NCBI GenBank assembly: GCA_021734075.1
Contig: JAIPJW010000004.1
Location: 1-64,000 of the forward strand
DNA: 64,000 nt
Direction of reading: 5' to 3'
DNA from: Cephaloticoccus sp.
GTDB lineage: Bacteria; Verrucomicrobiota; Verrucomicrobiia; Opitutales; Opitutaceae
Shown here: positions 37,313-46,826 of the stretch, piece by piece
How positions within the stretch are numbered: the stretch's first letter is position 1
Layout: each line of letters starts with the position of its first letter
Notes under the pieces: model-generated
What the model saw: the letters and a program-made list of their open reading frames with translations, nothing else
Database searches by the model: none
Told to the model about the DNA's origin: nothing
Program-made: the position numbers and the translations under genes

Positions 37313-39916
37313 TTAAGGTGTGGCAGCCGTAGCGGTGAATCGGGCCAGTCGGTCCTTCGCCAGAGTCGCACCCGGCAATCCCGTGGTGACGATGAGTGAC
37401 CAGGCATCGCGTGCCTGCTCCAACTTGGCTTGCTGTTCATAAAGCGAACCCAATTCGAGCAAACTGCGGGTCATCCAATATCGTCCCTTGGGTCCAAGGT
37501 TCGCGGCCATCTTCTCATCCAACAGAAATGCAGTTACCACGTCACGCCACCAGATGGCTTCAGCCCGATTGGGCTGGCCGCGCCGCACCATCAGATAGCC
37601 AAGGTTGAAACCCGCTTCCACCCGCACATCCACGGGTGCATCCACCCGGTCGCGCAGCTGTTCAAACAGGGTGATCGCCCGGTCCGCATGGTTGAGGTCA
37701 TTCAACGACTGGGCATTGTGACATTCCGCCAAGGCCAATTGTGCAAGAATCACGTCACCGCGGTTCTGGTAGTTGTTGACCAGGGCTTCATACACCTGTT
37801 GGGCTTGGGCAAATTGGTTCAATTTGCGCAACAGATCCCCCTGTTTGAGCCGCGCAAAAAACACGAGAGGACTGTCCGGGTATCGTGTCACCAAACCCTC
37901 GATCAGCTTGTTCGCCTCGACCAAGTTGGCATCCTGGCCCCGGCGCTCAGCCTGCAGCGCTGCCTGATAAAGGGCATAGGGCGCATAAGTCGCATTGTTG
38001 GGGAAATCATCTGCCAGTTTGGTATAGAGCCGTTGTGCTTCCACCGTCTGATCCAAATCAGCGAAGTAATCGGCTTCCACGATGATGGAATAAATCGCCG
38101 CGTCCGAGCGCGGAAAATCCGCCCGCAGTTTTTGCAGCAATTCGACCGCGGCTTCCTTGTTGCCCAGTTTAAAATTTGCCTCCGCTTTCAACAAGGCTCC
38201 TGAACTGGCCACCTCACGAATCAGTGCCTGGGGTATATCAGCCGGCAGGGCATCGGCCAGCGCATCAACCAGCTTGATGGTCTGATCCGGTTGGCCTGCC
38301 TGAAGGGATAGTCGGGCCTGGAGCCAAACCATGCGGGCCCGTAGTTCCGGGGGCAGACTGTCCGGCTTGCTGGGGCTCATCCCCAGCAGGCGGTTCACCC
38401 GCTCATAGGCCTTTGCGGTTTGCCCGCTCTTTTGCAGTGCACGGGTAAGATTCCACTCCGCCTGCCATCGATTGACGGAATCAAGGCGCGGATCGCCTGT
38501 CATGGCATCCAATTGCTGCAATGCCACCTCCAACCGTCCTGCCTCGATGTCCGATAGCACGCGCTGAAACATCAAGTCCCCGGCTGCAACGCCGTCCGGC
38601 ACTTCCCGCAATACCGCCGTGTAGGCATCCGCTGCATTCGGAAAATCCCGGGCCCGAAACCACGCCTCCGCCACCAACACCCCCAGTTCTGCCCGGATTT
38701 GGGCCGATTGCGGGTTGGTCAACTCGTCCCGGGCCTTCGTGGCCAGATCTGCGGCCGTGCGAAAGCGGAATTGCTCCCACGCGCAACTCGTCAACACCCC
38801 GTAGGCTTCCGCCTTGAGTTGGGAACCGGGAAATTTGTCCAGCAGGGAGCGGGCATCTGCCTCCGCCTGTTTATAATCCTTCGCGGTCAGCGCCAGTTGG
38901 GCCCGCACCAACAACAAGTCCTCCTGAATCGGGTGTGCGGGAGTTGCGTCCAGCAGGCGATCCAACTCCCGGCGAAATTGAATCAAACCTGCCGTATCGA
39001 CGGGATCCCGGGCGAGAATCTGCAGGGCCGCCCGCTGCTTCATCGGATCCGAGCCCTTGCTCAGCAGATTCATCAGGGCAATCCGACCCGGTCCCGGCAT
39101 CGGGCCGGCGATCAAGCCGAGCAACAATTGAAAATCATCCCGTTCGGCTCTTTCTTCGGCCGGCAGGTTCAATAACTGGCCTTGAATCACCCCCACTGCC
39201 TCAGCCTTGCGTCCGAGCGTATCCAGCATGGTGGCGTAGGTTCGGGCAAAACCGTAGCCCGCCTTGCGGCCTTGGAGTCGTTCCATGTTCTTGCGCGCCT
39301 CTGCGGCGAGCGCCTCGTCCACCGTGCCGGAGCGCAATCGCGCTTGTTCCCGGGCCAGGACGAATCGCGCCCGTGCCATCATTGACGTCGCCGTGGTTTC
39401 AGCCTGCTCATAAAAACCCCGCGCTTTACCGGGATCATTCTCAGCATCGGCCAGCACACCTTGCAGGAAGTAGAACCAACCGCGGTCTGCAACCGGTAGA
39501 TCGTCGTCCGCCAAATCTGCGATAAACTGGCGTGCCTTGATATAATCACCCTTCTGCGCGGATACCAAGCCTGCCCGAAGTTGCCAGCCGGCTCCCTTGA
39601 GACCGACGAAACTGTCCAAGGCCTCCTGCGCTTCATCCCCGCGCCCTTCATCCAGCAATGCCGTGACCAAAGCCAAAGTTAACTGGGCCCGGTCCCCACC
39701 GGTCTGGGCCAACAAACTGCGGTAAAGACCGATCGCCACCGAGGGGAATCCCATGGCTTGCGCTCGCTGCGCGGCCAGCAGTGTCAGCGCGTCTCCCCCG
39801 GGTGAAGCCACGTCCAGACCCGGCACATTCAACAGGGGCGTGGGTGCATGCAGGGGCTCCTGCGCCCAAAGGGTCGCCACGGTCATACTCAGGGAAAAGA
39901 TCAAAATATAGCGCAT
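37313..39916 (-). CDS. Large secreted TPR-repeat protein
   Basis: Signal peptide MRYILIFSLSMTVATLWAQEP (start 39916 preferred), many TPR-like helices. Confidence 0.8.
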   Translation of the reverse strand: MRYILIFSLSMTVATLWAQEPLHAPTPLLNVPGLDVASPGGDALTLLAAQRAQAMGFPSVAIGLYRSLLAQTGGDRAQLTLALVTALLDEGRGDEAQEALDSFVGLKGAGWQLRAGLVSAQKGDYIKARQFIADLADDDLPVADRGWFYFLQGVLADAENDPGKARGFYEQAETTATSMMARARFVLAREQARLRSGTVDEALAAEARKNMERLQGRKAGYGFARTYATMLDTLGRKAEAVGVIQGQLLNLPAEERAERDDFQLLLGLIAGPMPGPGRIALMNLLSKGSDPMKQRAALQILARDPVDTAGLIQFRRELDRLLDATPAHPIQEDLLLVRAQLALTAKDYKQAEADARSLLDKFPGSQLKAEAYGVLTSCAWEQFRFRTAADLATKARDELTNPQSAQIRAELGVLVAEAWFRARDFPNAADAYTAVLREVPDGVAAGDLMFQRVLSDIEAGRLEVALQQLDAMTGDPRLDSVNRWQAEWNLTRALQKSGQTAKAYERVNRLLGMSPSKPDSLPPELRARMVWLQARLSLQAGQPDQTIKLVDALADALPADIPQALIREVASSGALLKAEANFKLGNKEAAVELLQKLRADFPRSDAAIYSIIVEADYFADLDQTVEAQRLYTKLADDFPNNATYAPYALYQAALQAERRGQDANLVEANKLIEGLVTRYPDSPLVFFARLKQGDLLRKLNQFAQAQQVYEALVNNYQNRGDVILAQLALAECHNAQSLNDLNHADRAITLFEQLRDRVDAPVDVRVEAGFNLGYLMVRRGQPNRAEAIWWRDVVTAFLLDEKMAANLGPKGRYWMTRSLLELGSLYEQQAKLEQARDAWSLIVTTGLPGATLAKDRLARFTATAATP

Positions 39917-40039
39917 GCGCACGGAGGGAAAGTTGCGGCGACATATGGAAACAATCAACCGCGTTATAATCACTTCCGTCTCGCTCCGACCCCATCGCTT
40001 ATTCTACGGTTCCCGGCGAATCATCCAATCCCACCCACT

Positions 40040-40639
40040 ATGAGCGCACTAATTATTCTCGGTATTTTGGCTGCCATCATTGTCGTCCTCGCCCTCTGGG
40101 TCGTCGGCATTTACAACTCCCTGGTCACCCTGCGGAACCGTTTCAAAAACGCCTTCGCCCAGATCGATGTGCAATTGAAACGGCGTTACGATCTTATCCC
40201 CAACCTCGTCGAAGTCGCCAAGGGCTACCTCAAACATGAGCGCGAAACCCTCGAGGCCGTCATCAAGGCCCGCAATATCGCCGCCTCCGCCGCCCAGGCG
40301 GTCGCCGCCAATCCCGCCGATGGCAATGCCGTCAAAAACCTGATGGGGGCCGAGGCCGGACTCGGCGGCGCCCTCTCCCGCTTGATGGTCGTGGCCGAAC
40401 AATATCCCGATCTCAAGGCCAACCAGAACATGGCCCAACTGACGGAGGAGCTCACCTCGACTGAAAACAAGGTCGCATTTGCCCGGCAGGGTTTCAATGA
40501 CAGCGTCATGGTCTACAACACCGCGCGGGAAACATTCCCCAATGTGATCTTTGCCGGCATGTTTGGCTTCCTCCCCGCCGAGCTCTTCCAAATCGAGGAT
40601 CCCACGGAGCGCAGCGCCCCGCAGGTCAAGTTCACCTGA
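40040..40639 (+). CDS. LemA family protein
   Basis: MSALIILGILAAIIVVLALWVVGIYNSLVTLRNRFKNAFAQIDVQLKRRYDLIPNLVEVAKGYLKHERETLEAVIKAR. Confidence 0.95.
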   Translation: MSALIILGILAAIIVVLALWVVGIYNSLVTLRNRFKNAFAQIDVQLKRRYDLIPNLVEVAKGYLKHERETLEAVIKARNIAASAAQAVAANPADGNAVKNLMGAEAGLGGALSRLMVVAEQYPDLKANQNMAQLTEELTSTENKVAFARQGFNDSVMVYNTARETFPNVIFAGMFGFLPAELFQIEDPTERSAPQVKFT

Positions 40640-40715
40640 GTTGGCCGCGCTCAGCTTGCGGCCTTCAGCCCGATCAGGTTGCCGGCTGCTGAACGCTGGG
40701 AACTGATTGCTTCCT

Positions 40716-42713
40716 ATGGATTTTTTCGAGGCTCAAGCCCGCGCCAAAAAACGCACCTCCCGGCTCGTCGTGCTGTTTGTTGTCGCCGTGCTCGGCACCA
40801 TGGCCGCGGGTTATGTTGCGGCCTGGATCGCGGTCGGCCAGGTGCAGAATTCCAGGGCTCAAGCTTACGACGGCTATGGCCAGGTTTACGCCAGCGCGTT
40901 GGATCGACCGCTGTTTGATCCCAAGCTGCTGCTAACCGTCGGCCTCGGCACCCTCCTCGTCGTCGGCCTTTCCTCCTGGTTCAAGTGGCTCTCTTTCCGC
41001 ACCGGCGGCGCAGCAGTGGCTGAAAGTGTCGGCGGCCGGCGCATTGATCCCGGACAGGCCACCCCGGCGGAACGCCGCCTGCTCAACGTGGTGGAGGAAA
41101 TGTCCATCGCCTCCGGGGTGCCGATGCCTGCTGTTTACGTGCTGGATCAGGAAGTGGGCATCAACGCCTTTGCCGCCGGACTCACCACCAATGATGCCGT
41201 GGTCGCCGTCACCCGCGGCACCCTGGAGAAACTCAACCGCGACGAATTGCAGGGCGTCATCGGCCACGAATTCAGTCACATTCTCAATGGCGACATGGGG
41301 CTCAATGTGAAGCTCACCGCCCTGCTCTTCGGCATTCTGGTGATTGGTCTGATGGGCCGCGGTGTCCTCTGGTCGATGCGGGGCATGCGGGTCCGGTCCG
41401 GGGGGAACCGCAATTCCGGTGGAGCCGTGATCGCCATCTTTGGCATCGGTATCGCGATGATGATCATCGGCTATATCGGTTATTTTTTTGGCCGTCTGAT
41501 CCAGGCCGCCGTGTCGCGGCAACGTGAATTTCTCGCCGACGCCTCGGCCGTGCAGTTCACGCGCAACCCCGAGGGCATTTCCGGGGCGCTCAGCAAAATC
41601 GGAGGTTTCGCCCTGGGATCGGGCATCAATTCCAACAAGGCCACCGCCATCGGACACTTCTTTTTTGCCCAGGGCTTTCGTTCCAATTTCGGCGGGCTTT
41701 GGGCCACACATCCACCGCTTGACGAGCGCATTCGCGCCATCAATCCGCGATGGGACGGCAGATTCTTTGATCCGCCGGAAGTCGTCGACGTCACCAAGGA
41801 AAGCTTCCAGACCAAGGGCTTTGCGCAGGCCCCGGGGACGTCGTATGCCGTGCCGCCCATTATTGATCCCCTCCGGCGCATCGCCTTTATGCCTGCCGCC
41901 GCCGTGGCTGATGTCGGTCAGCTGACTGACAATTATTACCGGCACGCCCAGGACTTGCTCGCCAACATACCCGCGACGCTGAGAGAGGCTGCGCGGCAGG
42001 TGGCCACCGCTCCCGCACTGACCTATGGGCTGTTGATCAGTGGAGACGCGAAGGAATCCGCCACCCAGCAGGACATCGTCAAGACCGCGGACAGCGTCGC
42101 CACGGCGGAACAGCTGGCCGGTCTGCTCCCCATCCTTCGCTTGCTCGATCCCTCCGCCCGACTGCCCCTGCTCCTGTTGGCCACCCTCGCCCTGCGCCAG
42201 CTGGATCATGCGGCCATGGAACGCTTCCTCGGCACGCTCGATGAACTGGTTTATGCCGACGCCAAGGTCAGCACGTTTGAATTCGTGCTTCAGAAGCTGT
42301 TGACCCGCCATCTGGAACTGGCCCGGACCCCGGATCAGCGCGTTGACTATGTTTCCTTCAATGCCGTCAGTCACGAAATCGCCGTGGTGCTTTCCGTCAT
42401 GGCCCGAATCGGCGATGCCAATCCCCAGGCCGAGGGCATCGCTTTTGCCACCGGTGCCGCCCAGCTCAAGTTGATTGAATCCTCGCTCGTCTTGCTCAGT
42501 CCGGAGGCTGCTGATTTTGAAGCCTTGGACCATGCCTTGGAGAAACTGGCGGTCTCATCCTTCCCCATCAGGAAACGTCTGTTGAACGCCGCCGCCCACG
42601 TCATAGGCAGCGACGGCACCATCACCGTGGAGGAAGGTGAACTTTATCGCGCCATTGCCGTGACCCTGGACTGCCCGTTGCCCCCCTTGGGTGCCAAGGC
42701 CGGCACAGCGTGA
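40716..42713 (+). CDS. M48 (HtpX-like) metallopeptidase with C-terminal TerB-like region
   Basis: GVIGHEFSHILNGDM zinc site, four TM regions; C-terminal HVIGSDGTITVEEGELYRAIAVTLDCPLPPL resembles TerB. Confidence 0.9.
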   Translation: MDFFEAQARAKKRTSRLVVLFVVAVLGTMAAGYVAAWIAVGQVQNSRAQAYDGYGQVYASALDRPLFDPKLLLTVGLGTLLVVGLSSWFKWLSFRTGGAAVAESVGGRRIDPGQATPAERRLLNVVEEMSIASGVPMPAVYVLDQEVGINAFAAGLTTNDAVVAVTRGTLEKLNRDELQGVIGHEFSHILNGDMGLNVKLTALLFGILVIGLMGRGVLWSMRGMRVRSGGNRNSGGAVIAIFGIGIAMMIIGYIGYFFGRLIQAAVSRQREFLADASAVQFTRNPEGISGALSKIGGFALGSGINSNKATAIGHFFFAQGFRSNFGGLWATHPPLDERIRAINPRWDGRFFDPPEVVDVTKESFQTKGFAQAPGTSYAVPPIIDPLRRIAFMPAAAVADVGQLTDNYYRHAQDLLANIPATLREAARQVATAPALTYGLLISGDAKESATQQDIVKTADSVATAEQLAGLLPILRLLDPSARLPLLLLATLALRQLDHAAMERFLGTLDELVYADAKVSTFEFVLQKLLTRHLELARTPDQRVDYVSFNAVSHEIAVVLSVMARIGDANPQAEGIAFATGAAQLKLIESSLVLLSPEAADFEALDHALEKLAVSSFPIRKRLLNAAAHVIGSDGTITVEEGELYRAIAVTLDCPLPPLGAKAGTA

Positions 42714-42868
42714 AGGCGATCATGGTCATCCATGCTGAAATTTGTCTGCGGGTGCCACGATTGAGGGATTCCGCGCCAGCCGCAGGTCGATGACCCCTGT
42801 CGACCGGGCGCATCCGGCGATTGCCCAAAAACAACATTGCCTGGGACCCCGCCCCCACTCCTGCTGGC

Positions 42869-44656
42869 ATGGCAACCTGCATCATTCGCTCACCTGTCAT
42901 GGACCCATCGACTCCCAAGCAAGCCAAGAAGATTTCCCCTGCGGCCAGCGCCGCCCTCGCCCGTTGGCGCGAGGCCCGCTTTGGCCTTTTCATCCATTGG
43001 GGTCTTTACGCGATTCCCGCCGGTGTCTGGCAAGGCAAACGCGTGCCCTACATCGGTGAATGGATGATGTTTCGCGAAAAAATCCCGCTCGCCACCTACG
43101 CGAAATTCGCCGCGCAATTCAACCCCAGGAATTTCGATGCCGCCGGCATCGTCCGTTTGGCCCGTGAAGCGGGACAACGCTATCTGGTGATCACCGCGAA
43201 ACACCATGACGGCTTCGCAATGTATGATTCCGCCTCCAATCCCTACAATGTTGTCCAGGCCACTCCCTGGCATCACGACCCGATGAAAGACCTGGCCCGC
43301 GAATGCAAAAAACAGGGCGTTACCCTTTGCTTCTACTACTCGCAGGATATCGACTGGCATCATCCTGATGGCGCATGGAACACCTGGGACTTCGACGAGA
43401 AGAAAAAGGACACCAACCGTTACCTGCGGGAGAAAGTCTACCCGCAATTACGCGAACTGCTCACCCACTATGGTCCGGTTGGCTTGATCTGGTTCGACAC
43501 ACCGGTGACCATCAGTCCCCGGCAGTCCGCCGCCATCCGGCGTTTCGTCAAAAAAATCCAACCGGGCTGCCTGGTGTCCGGGCGCATCGGTCATGGGCTG
43601 GGCGATTACGGCATTCCCCGCGACAATCAAATGCCCCCCGGGCGCTTGGCGGGTGATTGGGAGGTCTGCGCCACGCTGAACCACACTTGGGGCTACAAAA
43701 AGCACGACCAGGACTGGAAGTCCGCCCCGGACTTGACCCGCACCTTGGTCGAATCCGCCAGCAAAAACGCGAATTACCTGCTCAACATTGGTCCCGATGC
43801 CACGGGTCGTATTCCGGCCGCCAGCGTCTCCCGCCTGCGCGCCATCGGCGCGTGGTTGCAGAAAAATGGCACCAGCATCTACGGCACTGCACCTTCGCCG
43901 TTCACCCACGATTTCCCGTGGGGTCGCATCACCACCAAAGGCAGGATTCTCTACCTGCATCTGTTCAAGAAACCGACCCGGCTTTTCGAGCTGCGCGGCC
44001 TGCAAACCCGCGTCGTCTCCGCGACACCGCTGCTCGCACCCGATCGCAAACTCGGCGTCCGCCAGACCATTGACCCCACCACGGGCACCCCGGTCCTCAA
44101 GCTCGATCTTCAGGGACTTCGTTTCGCCAACCCTGTCACTGTGCTCAAACTGCGTCTCGCGGACAGCCCGACTGTCACCCCCGGTCCGATCCAGGAACCC
44201 GATGGCATCCTGTCCCTGCTCACCGCCGAGGCCCAGGCCTGTTCCGCCAAAGGTCGCCCCAACCTGAAGATCAGTCCCCTTGGTTTCACCGGCGGCTGGA
44301 AGCAAACCTCCGACTGGCTGGAGTGGAGGGGCACCGTCCTCAATCCCGGCAAATTCACCGTCGAGGTGATCACCACCCACCAACACCTCGAGTCCTGGAG
44401 CGGCGGTCACACCGCCCGGATTGAAACCACCGGCCGGTCACTGCGCAAAAAGCTCACCCGCGATGCTGAAATCGACTACATTCAGGCCGCTTATTTTCCC
44501 CGCATCGCCACTCGCATGGGTCGGATTGAGCTCAAGGAACCCGGCCCGTTCACGCTGAGCCTGCACCTCGACAAAATCCTGCCGCCGCCCAAGGACACGC
44601 CCCTCTGGGATGACATGAGCCCCTTGGTGGTCGCGGTGCGACTCCTGCCGGTTTGA
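42869..44656 (+). CDS. Alpha-L-fucosidase, GH29
   Basis: RFGLFIHWGLYAIPAGVW, YLVITAKHHDGFAMYDS, GLIWFDTP. Start uncertain (42821, 42869 or 42899). Confidence 0.9.
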   Translation: MATCIIRSPVMDPSTPKQAKKISPAASAALARWREARFGLFIHWGLYAIPAGVWQGKRVPYIGEWMMFREKIPLATYAKFAAQFNPRNFDAAGIVRLAREAGQRYLVITAKHHDGFAMYDSASNPYNVVQATPWHHDPMKDLARECKKQGVTLCFYYSQDIDWHHPDGAWNTWDFDEKKKDTNRYLREKVYPQLRELLTHYGPVGLIWFDTPVTISPRQSAAIRRFVKKIQPGCLVSGRIGHGLGDYGIPRDNQMPPGRLAGDWEVCATLNHTWGYKKHDQDWKSAPDLTRTLVESASKNANYLLNIGPDATGRIPAASVSRLRAIGAWLQKNGTSIYGTAPSPFTHDFPWGRITTKGRILYLHLFKKPTRLFELRGLQTRVVSATPLLAPDRKLGVRQTIDPTTGTPVLKLDLQGLRFANPVTVLKLRLADSPTVTPGPIQEPDGILSLLTAEAQACSAKGRPNLKISPLGFTGGWKQTSDWLEWRGTVLNPGKFTVEVITTHQHLESWSGGHTARIETTGRSLRKKLTRDAEIDYIQAAYFPRIATRMGRIELKEPGPFTLSLHLDKILPPPKDTPLWDDMSPLVVAVRLLPV

Positions 44657-44674
44657 ATCCGCCTGCAGCCCAAC

Positions 44675-45085
44675 ATGACTGACCGTCAGCGCGAGTTCAT
44701 CGACGATCTCAACATCATTGAGGATCCGCAGGAGCGTCTCACCATCGTGGTGGACCGCGCGCGTCGCCACCCGGCCCTCCTCGATACCCTCCGCACCGAT
44801 GCGCATCGCGTGCCCGGTTGCATTTCGCAAGTCTGGCTCGTCAGTGAATTCCGCGACGGACACTGCCATTTCCGCTGCGACGCGGACGGCCCGCTGGTCA
44901 AGGGCCTCGTTGCCCTGCTCTGCGATTTTTACAGTGCCGCAACTCCCGCCGAAATTCGCGCGGCTGACTCCGATCCGCTGACCGAACTCGGTCTCTTGCG
45001 CAACCTCTCCCCCACCCGGCAAAACGGGCTCGCGGCGGTCCGCGCCGCCATCAGGACCTTCGCGCAGGACCATGCTGCCACATGA
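44675..45085 (+). CDS. SufE/CsdE-family sulfur acceptor
   Basis: DDLNIIEDPQERLTIVVDRA...RVPGCISQVWLVSE, SufE Cys motif. Confidence 0.92.
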   Translation: MTDRQREFIDDLNIIEDPQERLTIVVDRARRHPALLDTLRTDAHRVPGCISQVWLVSEFRDGHCHFRCDADGPLVKGLVALLCDFYSAATPAEIRAADSDPLTELGLLRNLSPTRQNGLAAVRAAIRTFAQDHAAT

Positions 45086-45921
45086 AACTCTACGACGCAC
45101 ATCTTCATCTGCAGGATGAGTGGCTGCTGCCGCACCTGGACCGTATTGCCGCGGACCTTGCCGCCATCGGGATCGCCGGAGCCGTCGTCAATGGCACCAC
45201 GCCGGATGACTGGCCGCAGGTCTCGGCCCTGGCTGGGCGCTTTCCCTGGGTGGTGCCGAGCTACGGGGTGCACCCTTGGGATTGCGGCAATCGTCCCACC
45301 GACTGGCAGGGTCGGCTCGAATCCCGCCTCGCCACGGAACCACGCGCCCGCGTCGGAGAAATCGGCCTGGACCGCTGGATCCTTGATCGTGCCAAACCTG
45401 ATGATCCGCGCCTCACCGGTCTGCGGCGGGCCCCGCTCGATGAGCAATTGGAAGTCTTTGTCTGGCAACTCGAGTTGGCGGCCACCCACGGCCTCGCCGT
45501 CTCCATTCATTGCATCGATGCGTGGGGCGCACTGCTGGATGCCCTGCGCACCGTAAAACGTCCGGTTCAAGGGTTTCTCCTCCACGCCTATGCGGGTCCC
45601 GTGGAAATGATCAAAACCTTTGCCGACCTCGGCGCCTATTTCTCCTTCAACGGCTCCTACCTCGACCCGAAGCGCGACACCCAGCGCAACGTTTTCAAAT
45701 CCGTCCCCGCCGATCGTTTGCTCGTTGAAACCGATGCGCCGGCCATGCCGTTGCGCAACGGGTGGCGACGCCATGAACTGCCCGTCCAGCCGGACGGCAC
45801 CCTCGTCAACCATCCGGCCAATATCGCGGGGGTTTATGCCGGTCTCTCAGACTTCCTCGGCCAGCGGGTGGATATGTTGGCCGCGCAAGTGGAGCAAAAC
45901 TTCACGCGACTGTATTTGTAG
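45082..45921 (+). CDS. TatD-family hydrolase
   Basis: MKLYDAHLHLQDE; VGEIGLDRWI; LVETDAPAMP. Confidence 0.92.
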   Translation: MKLYDAHLHLQDEWLLPHLDRIAADLAAIGIAGAVVNGTTPDDWPQVSALAGRFPWVVPSYGVHPWDCGNRPTDWQGRLESRLATEPRARVGEIGLDRWILDRAKPDDPRLTGLRRAPLDEQLEVFVWQLELAATHGLAVSIHCIDAWGALLDALRTVKRPVQGFLLHAYAGPVEMIKTFADLGAYFSFNGSYLDPKRDTQRNVFKSVPADRLLVETDAPAMPLRNGWRRHELPVQPDGTLVNHPANIAGVYAGLSDFLGQRVDMLAAQVEQNFTRLYL

Positions 45922-45941
45922 AGCGGGATTACTGATCCCGC
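45916..45941 (+). repeat. REP-like palindromic repeat, copy 1
   Basis: TTGTAGAGCGGGATTACTGATCCCGC; GCGGGAT/ATCCCGC 7-bp stem; contains the tatD stop codon TAG. Confidence 0.7.
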
Positions 45942-45971
45942 CTCGAATATGGCACGATATGTAAAACAATA

Positions 45972-45997
45972 GCAGGATCAGCGATCCCGCACTACAA
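45972..45997 (-). repeat. REP-like palindromic repeat, copy 2 (inverted)
   Basis: Minus strand TTGTAGTGCGGGATCGCTGATCCTGC, near-identical to copy 1. Confidence 0.7.
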
Positions 45998-46009
45998 CCC
46001 TTACTTGGA

Positions 46010-46816
46010 TCAAGAGTAACCTAACAGACCGCTTTCTCCCGCGAGCACCCGCACCACTTCGCCGGCGGCCGCCAAACCGAATGCCCCGGTAACGAATACC
46101 CCGGTGCCAAAGCCACTGGCACAGTCAAGCTTGAGGTTGCTGCCGGGTTCAGCCTCCGCATGGCAGGTCCCGTCGGCCCAAGGGTATATTTGTGGTTCAC
46201 TCGACCAGATGCAGCGCACCCCGAATTGCATTCTCCCTTTTTGGGGTCCCGCCGGATAGGCATGCTCCTGCCGCAACTTGCGCCGCAACAGCCGCAACAA
46301 TTCATCGCCCCATGCCTCGCCCAGATCGCCGGACCGAATCTGGGTCGCATCGCGTTTCCCGCCCGCTCCACCGATCGTGAGCACCGGCAGTTTCCGGCGG
46401 TGGCTTTCGGCGATCAAAATCGCCTTGTTGGTCACACTGTCGATCGCATCGACCACGAAACTGAAATTCGGGCGCAATAGTTTTTCGGCTGATGCTCCCG
46501 TCAGATATTCGCCCTGGACCGCAACCTGACACCCCGGGTTGATCAGTCGCACCCGCTCGGCGAGGACGTCCACTTTGGGTCGGCCGATCTGTCCGTCCAG
46601 GGCCGGCAGCTGGCGATTCACATTGGTCAGGCACACCTCATCCAGATCGATCAACGTCAGGGCGCCAACCCCGCTGCGGGCAAGCCCTTCCACTGTCCAC
46701 GAACCCACCCCGCCGACCCCGACCACGCACACGTGGGCTGCCGACAATCGGGCCAAGGCCTCCCGGCCAAACAGTCGGCCGATGCCACCAAAGCGCGCCA
46801 CATAGTCCTCGTTCAT
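46010..46816 (-). CDS. tcdA: tRNA threonylcarbamoyladenosine dehydratase (TcdA/ThiF family)
   Basis: MNEDYVARFGGIGRLFGREALARLSAAHVCVVGVGGVGSWTVEGLARSGVGALTLIDLDEVCLTNVNRQ. Confidence 0.92.
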   Translation of the reverse strand: MNEDYVARFGGIGRLFGREALARLSAAHVCVVGVGGVGSWTVEGLARSGVGALTLIDLDEVCLTNVNRQLPALDGQIGRPKVDVLAERVRLINPGCQVAVQGEYLTGASAEKLLRPNFSFVVDAIDSVTNKAILIAESHRRKLPVLTIGGAGGKRDATQIRSGDLGEAWGDELLRLLRRKLRQEHAYPAGPQKGRMQFGVRCIWSSEPQIYPWADGTCHAEAEPGSNLKLDCASGFGTGVFVTGAFGLAAAGEVVRVLAGESGLLGYS

Positions 46817-46826
46817 GTGTTGGGAT

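Noticed and set aside
40932-42533. 533-aa minus ORF opposite the M48 protease
   Set aside because: Shadow ORF; the plus strand has clear HEFSH protease homology.
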